Shown here: positions 49,901 to 62,183 of the stretch, one piece after another
Numbering within the stretch: the stretch's first letter is position 1
How the letters are laid out: the number at the start of each line of letters is the position of its first letter
DNA from: Ecdyonurus torrentis
Lineage: Eukaryota > Arthropoda > Insecta > Ephemeroptera > Heptageniidae
DNA: 64,000 nt
Assembly: GCA_949318235.1 (NCBI GenBank)
Contig: OX439127.1
Coordinates: 22,269,374-22,333,373 of the forward strand
Direction: 5' to 3'
Notes under the pieces: model-generated
Told to the model about the DNA's origin: nothing
The model's input: the letters and a program-made list of their open reading frames with translations, nothing else
Database searches by the model: none
Program-made: the position numbers and the translations under genes

Positions 49901-51440
49901 TCCTTCTTTTGTTCTCTGGCATAATTTGGAGTTCTAGCATGAGTAGCACGTTAAATAATTATAATTACAATAATGGCAACAAAAATTGCGCTTCTTAACA
50001 GGGAATCATACCGTAATATTAAATATGAAAAGTAACACATTGATTGATTAAAATACATTTTGATCGCGGGTTGGAAGACATCAAAGGGAATGATCCGCCT
50101 TTTTTATTGATTTATTTAATTATGTTAGCGATACACATCATTTTGATAATCACTTTGTAGATAGATGCAACAATATTTGCACCTCAATTATCTCAATATA
50201 ATGATAAATTGATAATAATAATAAAAATTATCAATTACAGGCAGATAGTAAAATTTTAATTCTTTTTATTATTTATCTTGCAGTTTTTGTGAAATATATT
50301 ATAAAAAAAATTATTGTGTTATCTTCAAATTCCTTTTCTCACAAATGTAAATTTGTCTGTTTACTGACAGACTTTAATGGTATTTTGGCGTTCTCGTCTC
50401 CTGAATTTACAGACCAAAAGCTGTGTGATGTATAAAAACCATGCTAATGGTGTTTTTATACGTCTATTGGCTTTAGAGAGAGGCCGGGGGGGGGGGGGGG
50501 AAGTAGGAGATAATAAATATAAGGCATATTTTTGCATAAATTTTGCCATCTTTAGAATTTGCTTTCAAATGTATATCACTTCTTTTTTCCCTTCTTTATC
50601 TTGCATAAGGAAAGATTGCACAATTATTATTCTGCGAATAAAATTAACATTGATCTAGAGAGGAGATGTTTAGTCTCTAGCCATCTCGACATAATATATT
50701 ATATCATGCATGCCTGCTGTATGAAATCTTAATAAAACAAATATAAAATTACAAGAAAATTTTCAAAATACTCTATAGTAATTGGTTGCCTGTTGTCTAT
50801 ACATCGCTGTTGCTTTGTAAGACATTGCATACAAGTGCTTTCTTTCTTTCTTTCTTTCTTTATTTCTTTCTTTTTGTTGTTATTATTATTTTTTTTCAGC
50901 CAACTTCGTTTTACAGTAAAAATGTGTGTGTGTGTAATTATATATATATATATATTATATTATATTATATTATATTATATTAAACTTGTCTTCAATATCG
51001 AACGCGCAGAATGTTTAGGACGTATCTTGAAAATACATTATTTCACAAAGTGTGAAGTTTTGAAAGTCATATCGCATGACCAAAAAGATAAACAATTTGT
51101 TATTGCCTATCGACAATGTAACAACATAGTTACAGATTTTTCAAGATACTATTGAGCTTGCAAAAAAAATTAATTAGTGACTCGGAGTGCCATTTTTATC
51201 TTTTTTTTTTTTTTTTTAAGTGTGCCAACTTAAACTGATGTATCGACGTTTGCAACGATGCAAAATAAATTCAAACTTATATTTTTTAAAACATCTAATA
51301 CACTAATATGCTGATTTTTATTATTATTAAAAAAATTTGCATCTGCCAAAAATGAACAAACACTGTAACTCACAATCAGTTTATTTCCAGATATGCTGGT
51401 GGGATTTGGCTGAAACGTTTTTTTTGCTGTCTTTTTAACA

Positions 51441-51484
<44 letters not shown>

Positions 51485-52000
51485 TTGTTTATTTGTTTTA
51501 GATGACGAGAAATATATATTATATTTTTTAAATTTGGTGTTAAGCGGGTTGCCTATTTCATGCTTCATCACAATCAGACAAAAAAAAAAAGTTGAATTGC
51601 GTAAAATTAAAAAAATGTATATAAAATATATTTTTTAAATATGTTGGTAAAGTAGTAAAATACGTTACAGTTTTAATTTCAGCCGAATCGCACCAGCTTA
51701 TCTAGAGATACACTGAGTTACAGTTTTTGCTAATTTTTAGCAAAATAAATGCAAATTTTGCAATTGTTTCCGGCAATGTAGCGTGTACTAGAGATGCTAA
51801 AGTATACAATAAACCATTAAGTTTGGAATCTTTTTACATCATTGATATGTACGGTCGATATAAACTAAAAAAGCTTTTAGTCGATAGGCATAATATATAT
51901 ATTTTTTAAATCTTTTTGTTGTTGCGATGTGACGTTCGTAAATTCAAAATTAGTGAAGTAATGGACTTTTCTGATACGTTCTTAACATCCCGCGTGTTTG

Positions 52001-52031
<31 letters not shown>

Positions 52032-55000
52032 GTTGAAAAATATTAAATCGTAAAATGTATGCTGCGAGCTGCGATAACTATATTTCTCATACTGTCATGT
52101 AAATTCTGTTTATTATTTAAAATTCAAATAAGGCAACAAATGAACATACATATTACAAAGATTTAAAAGATATTCGTTTTGTAAAGATGTTATTTTTCCA
52201 CTAATGTCAAGGGAACAAAAAGCTAATATGCATAGGCAGCATAGGGCAGCTGGGGCACTCGAGAGGAATAAGAGGTATAAGCGTGGCTCATGCTGCTCAT
52301 GCACACGCTCGCTCACTTGCTGGTGACCCCCCTCTCTCTCTCTCTCTCCCCAATACCCAGCTTGGAATTAGACCTTATGCAACCGTAGCGTCAATTTCAT
52401 GGTGAATACAGATTTTTTTATTATATGTATTATATGTTATCATATCACCAAAACCCTAAATTGATCAAAACTAGGTCTTTTTCCTCTTTTCTACTTTTCT
52501 TTAATCACTTTTGATCAAAACCCGGAATCGCTGTTTATTTCGACTTTTGGTCACGAAAATTTGATCAATGCTAGTTTTAATCAAAATATTTAAGACCATA
52601 TTATGCATTATGTTGGGATTATTATAGAGGCGTTAAGAAACGATATTATATATATATATATATATATTTTTTACATGAATTGCAAAAGATGTGTTCAAGG
52701 TAAATTTGATTCAAATGTGTTGACCAGTCTTTAAATTTCAAAGCTAGCTACGGAATATAAATTGAGACAACATGAAAAATAAACTTTTACTAGTTAACGT
52801 AGCTGTTCATTTTTTTTTTTTTTTTTTTTTCTCCTTTATAATTTTTATTTTTATTTTAAAGGGTTACAAGCTACTTATAAAACCATTAACCATATTCACT
52901 TATATTTTGCGTGATCTATTCAAATTCAAACAATTTCTTATATTCTTTTTATTGACTATTATAAAATTATGAACCATGTTTTCCACACAGAAACAAGCTT
53001 TCAACTGAACGCATAGAAGCCGCGGTGATTACTGATCATAGTGATCATATTTTAAAATACTGTTATCACTGGATAAAGGTGGATTTGAACTTTGAACCAA
53101 TTTATATGGGAAAGTAATCATAATATATATCACTCTTATTGTAAATTAAAATAAATATTGAACTTTTTTTGGTTAATTTACCAGAAGCTGTGTTCTCTCT
53201 GTCTCTCTCTCTCCCTCTCTAGCAAATATTTGAGTTGAGAAATGTTCATTTTCGGCTTTTGATTTTTCTATTTTGGTCAAAAACTAATATGGACCAAAAC
53301 TAGATATAAATGTTTATACCGGGATTTGATTTTTTCGAAATGTTCGAAACTAGTGTTGATCAAAATTTCGTGACCAAAAGGTGAAAAGAGGAAAAATGCC
53401 TAGTTTTGATAAATTTCTTTTATGCGGTGTCTTTAATTATCTTTATATTTGGTTTCTTCGTATTTCTATTCTTCATCAATCGTCCCAGTTTGTTTTATGC
53501 TACAACTATTCCCAACTTCTTTTCATCGTTTAAAAATTAATTTAGCAGAGTAATCCATTTATTTTTATCATAACTTCTATATTATGCTGTAATATATTTT
53601 CTAGCATTTAAAACGCATTTAGTACTGTTGTCTATTGGAGATGTGATAAATTTGCGAATGAAATTAACAGTGACGTAATATATGTCTATGATATTACTGC
53701 TGGAGGAAGTCTCGGAAATAGTGACGCAATCATTTTTCTATGCCATTCTCGATACCATCTTCATTCATTTTTAAACTCACTATTTTTGTCAAATGTCAAT
53801 CTAATATATCAGATTGAAATTTGCACTTTACCTCTTCCTTTGTTTACTATGTTAAACTGGAAGGTAATTAAGATGTCAAGTTTGTAATCCAATTTTGAAG
53901 TTTCGTTTGGAACATATGCCATTATATAAAATGTAAAATATAATATTGACTGTGATAAAATTTTGCCACTATAGGCGAGATAATAAATTTTGTATTGCTC
54001 TGCAAAGGGGGATGTCAATCAATTATTAACAGTGCACAGCTCGAGCATTAGCTCTGTCCTTTCTAGATTTCTATATACATACGTATCTTCCCTGCTTGTC
54101 AAATGTGTAGGTGAGGGGAGCATGTCTGCTGTCAATCTGAATTCTTTGTTGCATCATATCTGTAAATGACATAGTTTCGTTACTTTGTCAAATAATGTGG
54201 TGAAACGTGGAGTACGTACACCTATATACGAGAGTAATTTGCTTATAGGTACACACGATTTCAAAAATTAGATTTACCAATCAAAAACTCGTGCTAAACT
54301 TGTTATGTTATGTTTGCAAGTTTTTTTTTTTTTACTTTTCTTTCTAATAAGTAAAGAAAAAGAAAAAAAAGTTAAATTTGAATGGTAAGATATATCACAA
54401 TTGTCTTTACATTTAAACTCCTCCTGTGCAGCCTACGAATTCTTTTTACTAATACTAATGCCCATGAAAATGTTTTAGATTTTTGCTTATTTGTTTTCTC
54501 GTGGGAGGTTAAGTAGAGTAGCTAAAAGTTGTATACTATACAGTTGGAAGTGATATTATAGAGCGTGGGCAGATATAATCAGAACATAGATATGACTTAT
54601 ATGACTAAAAGTTTGCTTCCCAAATTTGATCCAGAAGTGTAACTTATTCAATTAAAATTTCAATGCATACTTATTTCAGTAATAAGTACTAAGTGGGGTT
54701 CATGTATAGTTGTGAGGGTTGTATGTTTGGTATAAAATTAGTTTTTGGGCTGACGATTTCTTTGTTTACTTGTGCCCCAGTTTGAAGTGTAAAGGAGCCC
54801 CGCGCCCGCTTGACAGGGGGGTTACTGGGACTCCCTCCCTCCCGCCATCCTGACAGCCTACCACCTACCATACGGGGTAGGCAGTTAAGAGCAATGGGGC
54901 GCGCGCGCATTATTGATTGCTTGCAGTGCCGCGGCGGGTTTGCAATGCTGAGCCCATGCTCGTTGGTACAACGGGCTAGTGGCGTGTCGTCCTCGCCCCG

Positions 55001-58000
55001 TGGCCCGAGCTGTTTCCCTCGTGCAGCCTGCCAGCCAGAATACGGTGTGCTGTCTCTGTGTGTGATGGGCTGCCTGCAACCAGCCAGGGGTGCTTGTGCG
55101 TCGCCGCGCCGCACTAGCGCCACCGTTGACGCCGTTTTGGGGTCATTCACCGTCTAGTCGCCCCTTCCCCTTGGTCCCAAACTTGCCACCCACCCTCTCC
55201 CTTAGTTACCACATACCCACGTGTTTAGGGTTGGGTAAAACTGGAAATTTTTGGATGCGGAAGGAACCTCCAAGCTCTTATACTAAAAGTATGCAGTCAA
55301 GAAATAAAACAATTATTCATGTTTTTTTAATTACTTCTTCATTACCTAGATCTAATATAGCTATTGTTGTTTTATGTAAGGAAAAAAAAAAGTTTTTTTT
55401 TTCTACTGTTCTTTTTTCATTATTATTGTGCATAAGTATATAATTCTATAGCAACATATCTTTGTCTGAGCCTTCTATATTTCCTACACTTGGTATAACT
55501 ACTTTCAAAATTGAAACCAGTGGTAAGAAATATTTCATCATCACGAGACAATTTCTATAATAACAAAATGTAAACTGTGAACGTACTGAATAGATGATGA
55601 AATAACTTTGGTGTCAATATCCTTTACAGACTTCGTATATTAGTATGCAGCGAGTGATGTATCATTTTTTTTTTCTTCTTCTTGTTCTCTTTTGTATATA
55701 TATTTAAAGTAAGAATTTGCATGACCGGAGGAATTACGTTTTGTATTGTTCACACTAACGCTTTGTAGACACAGGCACCAGCACTTGCCATGTAATTGTA
55801 CTCTATATTGAGTGTAATTGTTCTCTTGTGCCCGTAAATAACAGGATGTTAATCCTCATTCTACAGCAGTTCTCCATTAATTGGCTGTGCATGTTTGGAG
55901 TGCGAAATACGTCAATGCCAATGAAGTTTATAGACTTTGTATATTTGCAATTACTCGTGTTCATTTAAATATTTTTAGTCGCTACACTAGATGTCAAATT
56001 ATACACACTTAAAAAAAACGGTTATAATTTTATTGAAACCCCTTCCCCCTATAATTCGCATTGCAAAATATTTTATTTTATTTTTAATTAAAATCAGCAG
56101 TTGAAACTAAATTTTGTCGGTATACGTAGTTAAATTTAATCAAGAAATAATAAAAGTTGAAACTATGAAACTCGTAGAAGAAGAAGAAAAAGTGGAGAAA
56201 AGGGAATAAAATTTAAAAAGTACAAAATTAATGCATATATTATACATAATACATTTTTGTCTTCTATTGTGTGCGCATTTATTCGATTTCATTTTTTTTT
56301 TTTCTTTTTTAAATTGGCCCCAAAGTTTGAATTTTTATGTTTAGATGTTATCTTTAAACTGGAATAACTTCAATATTTGATCGTGTTTGCATGTGTTTGA
56401 CACAACTGAACTTTTAAGTAACACTAAAATTTTAAATATTGTCTAATTAAGATACTAAAACAACTGTACAATTATTTAATTGATATTTGAACCAGCCGAC
56501 AAGATCCAAGTGAGGATCTTGGCTGGACGAAAAATGTACGCAATGTAACGTAGAATTAAAAAAAAAAAAAAAAAAAAAAACTTATTCTTTCCTTCATTTT
56601 AATTTAAATTTCGCGATTGATCAGTTTGTCAGATACGTATATAATATGCTAGCCCATTTTCAGCACAATTTGTTCAATACAACTTAATTTATGTTATACT
56701 TCACAATTTCTATGTTATATAATACAATAACATAAATAATATGTTGTATATCATAATTTATTGTATTTTAATTGTATTGTGTTCTAATTTAGTATCATTA
56801 ATGCTAATTATGACAAAAATGCAGCATAAATTACGTACTTTATTATTTCCGTGTGTTTGAATTTAACTTCAAAATTCATGAAAACAACCAAATGAAAGGC
56901 AGAAAAAGTGTTTGTTAGTATCGACATCCATGACTTGCGAAAATATGAAAAGTAATGTTATTATTAATGTTACACGTCTTCTCAGTTTTGTTGCTGTGCT
57001 GAGTTATCGTGCACATTGCCTTGATCGCTCACTCGCGTAAAAAATTTTTTTATTCGCAATTAAGATTTATAAAGCCATGCTGCTCTTTCCCATAATAATA
57101 AAAAAATAATAATAAAACTCGACGATCGTAAACATGGTCTTGTATAATCTCTGTTCTCTTTACGAGTGGTGGTTTCATACATGCGGAATAAAAAAGACAA
57201 TAATCGCCAAGCTTGGGGGAACAGATCGCGTACTTAAGTGGACCGTGAGTAATAATTATTTTGTCCCCCAAAAATATAAAAATTGTTATAATAAGAGAAT
57301 ATATTAATATATTTATTATATTATATCTCACTGTACGGATAACATAAACTGAAAATTTAACGATTATAATGCCCTTACAACGCCTCAATAAAAAAAAATA
57401 AATAATAATGATCCAAAAAATATAAAAAGCGATTTGTCTCAAGCAAACTGTACAGCATATTTCACAACTGCAAAAATGATCCGTAATAAAACATAAAAAC
57501 TCCTAAAACGTCAAAAACACAACATTTGGCTTCATAAAAGTGGAATAGCTATGCTGTATGTTGTACACAGCCTAATTTTTATTAATATATTATTATTTTA
57601 TTTTGTGTGGATATTGTTATAATAATATACTATACATAAACTGGAATACATAAACTGCTATATAAACCGTTAAAAAAACACATCGATGTAATATTAATTT
57701 TCACTCCTTTTGCATTTATCAACGGTGAAAATTTATTGTGCAATTATAGAATTCCAAAATTGCACCATTATTATTAAATTCTAAGTAAAAAATATTGTAA
57801 ATATAATAGCAATTCACCTTCTTCAACGGCTTATTGAGAGAATGAGTGAATATTCAAAATGACTTACAAGAGATGCTTCGACTATACTTATTGATTAATA
57901 AGATTATTATTGATTATTAAGTAACATAATCACACTATTCAGCATTTTACAAGATGAATAACAGGTCATTATCGATGCCTGTTCTTTCGACGGTGGTATA

Positions 58001-60867
58001 ATAATTTATAGAATACTCCTTTGTTTGAAATATTACAAAATTTCTTTGTATCGGGCATAAGTGATTTACTATATGTGGATCATACTATAATTATATCAAT
58101 ATTATTTATAAAAAAATCAATCAATCAATAGGCAAAAATTACAAGAATATTAAAAACAATCTGTTTCCTTATTTATTTTCCAGCTTGTTAAACACAGAAA
58201 TGTATACAAAGTAAATTTTTAAGTAACAAAAAATAATTACATACATTATGGTGCATTGAGACGCAAAATATTGAAGATTAATTGAGAGGTTTTTGGTTGC
58301 ATTTATCAGCACAAAGTTAACACCTCTAGAACATAATTTAAAATATTGGCAATATTGACTATATAATTATGCATAGTGCACGAGAGAAGAAATATAATAA
58401 AATGTTTGAAGAACTGAAATCTGCTGTTATTAAAATTGCTATGCTAAATATGTCATGAATTAATAATTTTCATCGACCTGTTTGATCTATTATCAGTCAT
58501 TAAATATGATTTGTGATCCATTTTTCATATCTCACAGATTCTGCTTTGTTATAGCTGCACAATAAAATATTCCTGTTCCTCATTAGGATATCCTGTTTCA
58601 TTTTCTAAATTCTTAGAATTCGATAATTATTACATAATCAATAACGCCCACTCTTAATAAAATAATAATTCCATACCATACCGCTGCATGATTATATTTA
58701 TAGCTTTAAAAAGCATAATTTACGTACTTCAATACAATAATCACATATAATAAAACGCCTTCAAATTTGTTGTTAAGTAAATTGGAGTTGAGTTGCAAGC
58801 TGAAGTTGTATTTTTCCTGTTTTATTAATGTTTTGCAAGTGCAGAATACGGATGGAAATGACTATCATCGTTAGTGGTAGTAGTATTCATTATATTTATG
58901 TCATCGTTCGATGCAAATCTGACTTCCTCTAATTTTTTTAGTACAATAACGTGCTCTAAAGCTTTACGCTTGTTCGTTTATTTATTCGTTTTCATCATGA
59001 ATTATGGTCTTTGTGGTTTGAAACTTGAATGCGTGTAATCAGTGGCGTATTTTCTGTTATTTGTGACGTGGGAGGAGAGGGAGGACCTCAAATATTAAAA
59101 ATTTTATAGGGTGGTTGCAATGGGGGGGGGGGGGGGGGATACGAGGGTATTCCCTGCATTTTATTTTTAATTTAAGTGAACTCGATCATATTTTTGGTCT
59201 TCATTTTTAACCATGTTATATTTAAAGGTGTAGAACACTTTGGACAAAAAAGTTGCGTAATATCCTAACAAACCTGAAAATCAACGTTGATTTGGCCGGA
59301 GTCATTGATTTCTAATTTATTTTCCATTCACAAAATGCCGCTGCCGGTCACTGACGTCACAGCTCGCCTGGTACACGCGCAAGTAAATAAAAATCTTACC
59401 AGTGTAGACTGATATACTATAATATTTATAGTGGTTGCATTCATATAAAAGTCGACGCCATTTGTGAGCATTAAATAACATGGGCCGCTATGGGAAAATG
59501 ACACGTTATGGAAATGTCAGTTTAAAAATATTTAATCAATATTTTTGAGAGAATTGATACTGCTTTATAGGTTGAATTAGTCCAAGTGTGCGAGGAAAAT
59601 AATAATATAATAACTAAATAATTACCTAATTTTCAAATTATAAAAAAAAAAAAAAAAAAAAATACAGTAGGTAAAAAAAAAAAAGTTTGTCCTATGTTGA
59701 ACAATGTTATCCATTGCTCCAGTGTGGCGTCGAAGCGCTTTCAGTATGACGCCATGCGCATACACCCTATTGAACTGCTTCTCGTCTTTTTAATTTGATC
59801 CCCTGTTGGCATTAACAATATCTATCAATAAAAACAATGATATGTAACGCTGGCAAAAGCACTATACTGATACATTAATTTTGTCTTTCCTTTTGTAAAT
59901 TATATTTTATGTTTGCAATTTTTTTTTGTGGGTGCCAGAGTGGGTACCAGAGTCAATTTACTTAGCCAAGCAGTGTATTGATTTGGGGGGAGGGGGCTTT
60001 TCTTGTAGAAAATATAGATGGGGGCTGATAGTGGGACTGATAATGATGGCTCTCACATTGTGGATCGTTTCATTTTAAACAGTGACTTCCTTGTCGTCTC
60101 TCGTAAGCTCCTGTTTCACGTACTTTATAATGCTAATTGCTTACGTTTAAAAATGTTTGCAGTCCGCGCATACCAATTAACAGCCACTTCGTGATTTTTT
60201 CTTACTGTTAGCTATTTTTAGTGTTCTCTCTCAAAATATTTTACTGTAGTAAATGTGAGAAATAGAAGGCGATATAAGTTTAAATTTTATTTTTATAACC
60301 CCCTGAACAGATGTTTCAAATCAATTCGTACTATACTAAATATTTATAAGAAATTAATGTATTCCCAAATTTCTTATGGTTTTCAGCGTAGAAATTGTTT
60401 GGATCTACGCATGTGAAGTTATTTTAGAAATGTAATTAATTACGAGAAATATTTTTTCTTTTTAAAAGATGGCTTGAATTTTGACACGTCGACTATTGTA
60501 TTGCGACCCAGAAGCCGTGACACTAATTTGTTATAGTGTTTTCAAGAGCCGAACTCAAAGGTCATATTGGTCTGTTCAAACAGCAATATTGGCATATGCA
60601 TTAAATTTGACTGTATCAAAATATTATGGTTTTAAAATGAGATAGCATGGAGTCAAAAAAAAATTGCAGACTTAAAAAATGTTGCAGACTAAAAAAATTT
60701 TGCACCTTGTAAACAGGACTTATAATTGCATCATTTTTATTTTATTATTATTATTATTTTAGATTTTCATTTGGATCTTGCTAATATTTCAATAAATTTG
60801 GGAAGTTTACATGAATCCAAAGAGGCTATTATATAGTAATAATAATAATACTAATAATAACTCCATT

Positions 60868-60902
<35 letters not shown>

Positions 60903-62098
60903 TTCTTTTGGGTTAAATTTTGGTTGTCTAGTCATATGTTCAAATTTGTATTGTGCAATTAATTTGATCGCATCCAAATTTAATATTTAGCAATGTAAAT
61001 TGCATGCAATCAAAATTATTGCACCGTGTTTGCTTTTAAATAACTTTGGTATCTTGGTTAAAATTTTGATTGAAATTGCGTTACGTATTATTCGTAAGTA
61101 TTTTGCGGGTGCCGCGCCGCATTCAAAAAGGTGCGAATGCGCGGAAGAGGGAGGGTGTTCGAAGCCGAAGGGGTTGTGATACAACGTTGCCAAACATTGC
61201 AACCACGCTAGACGTGGGCCCAGACGCCGGCTGACCTTGCGTAATAGTTAGCAAGGGCGCCGGATAGAGAGCAGCACTAACTATGACGTCATGTTGAAGC
61301 TAACATTATTTGAGTCTGGTCGGTGGATGCGCGGCAAAGTGCTATATATTTAAGCCCCTGCCGTTTGCTGAGCTGGAATGCATTACAGATTATATTCATT
61401 TGCAATACACTCTGTATTCACCCACTGACATAGCTCGATGTTAGAAGAGCATTAATTACATTAGATAGGCACTCCTTGCGCAAATTGCAAATAGTCAGCA
61501 GAGCGCAGCACAGACTACGTGTACTGTGCAAAGAGATGGCTAATTATCGTGAATGTACTGCACACCAACTTAATAAAATTTTATTTATTATTTAACTTTA
61601 TTCTTATTATTTGACCTTCGATTTCAATAGAATTACTTTTTAAGATTTATTTTATTTTCTTAATTTATTTATACTTCCTTTCACAAAAATTTAAAAAATG
61701 TATGACCCTATATAGTAGCTGAAAGTTAAGAATTTTCACATCTAATAAAAATTAAAAGTTCATAATATTTTTGTAACTGATTAAAAGATTTACGAATTGT
61801 AAAAATAATAATAATCATAGAACAAAGACAATACGTTGTATTACATGTATAATCTTAGTATAGTTCACACCCTCCCCCTCTGCCCCCAAGAATGATTGAT
61901 TGTATGTTGAACTTTGTGTTTCAGGTGGACAGCAACAAGGTGAACAGGAATTGGCTACCAAGATGTTGCAAATCCAGTCGAAAAGGTTCTACCTTGATGT
62001 CAAACAAAACCGCAGGGGGCGTTTTATAAAAGTGGCAGAGGTATGTTAGCAGCAGACTGCATCTTTCTTGTGTCATGATAATTTAATAGTGATATATA

Positions 62099-62183
<85 letters not shown>

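Noticed and set aside
54689..55150. Open frames of 115 and 153 codons on opposite strands of the GC island
   Set aside because: GC-rich DNA has few stop codons by chance; both strands are open, no domain is recognised, and no credible splice donor in the right phase follows.
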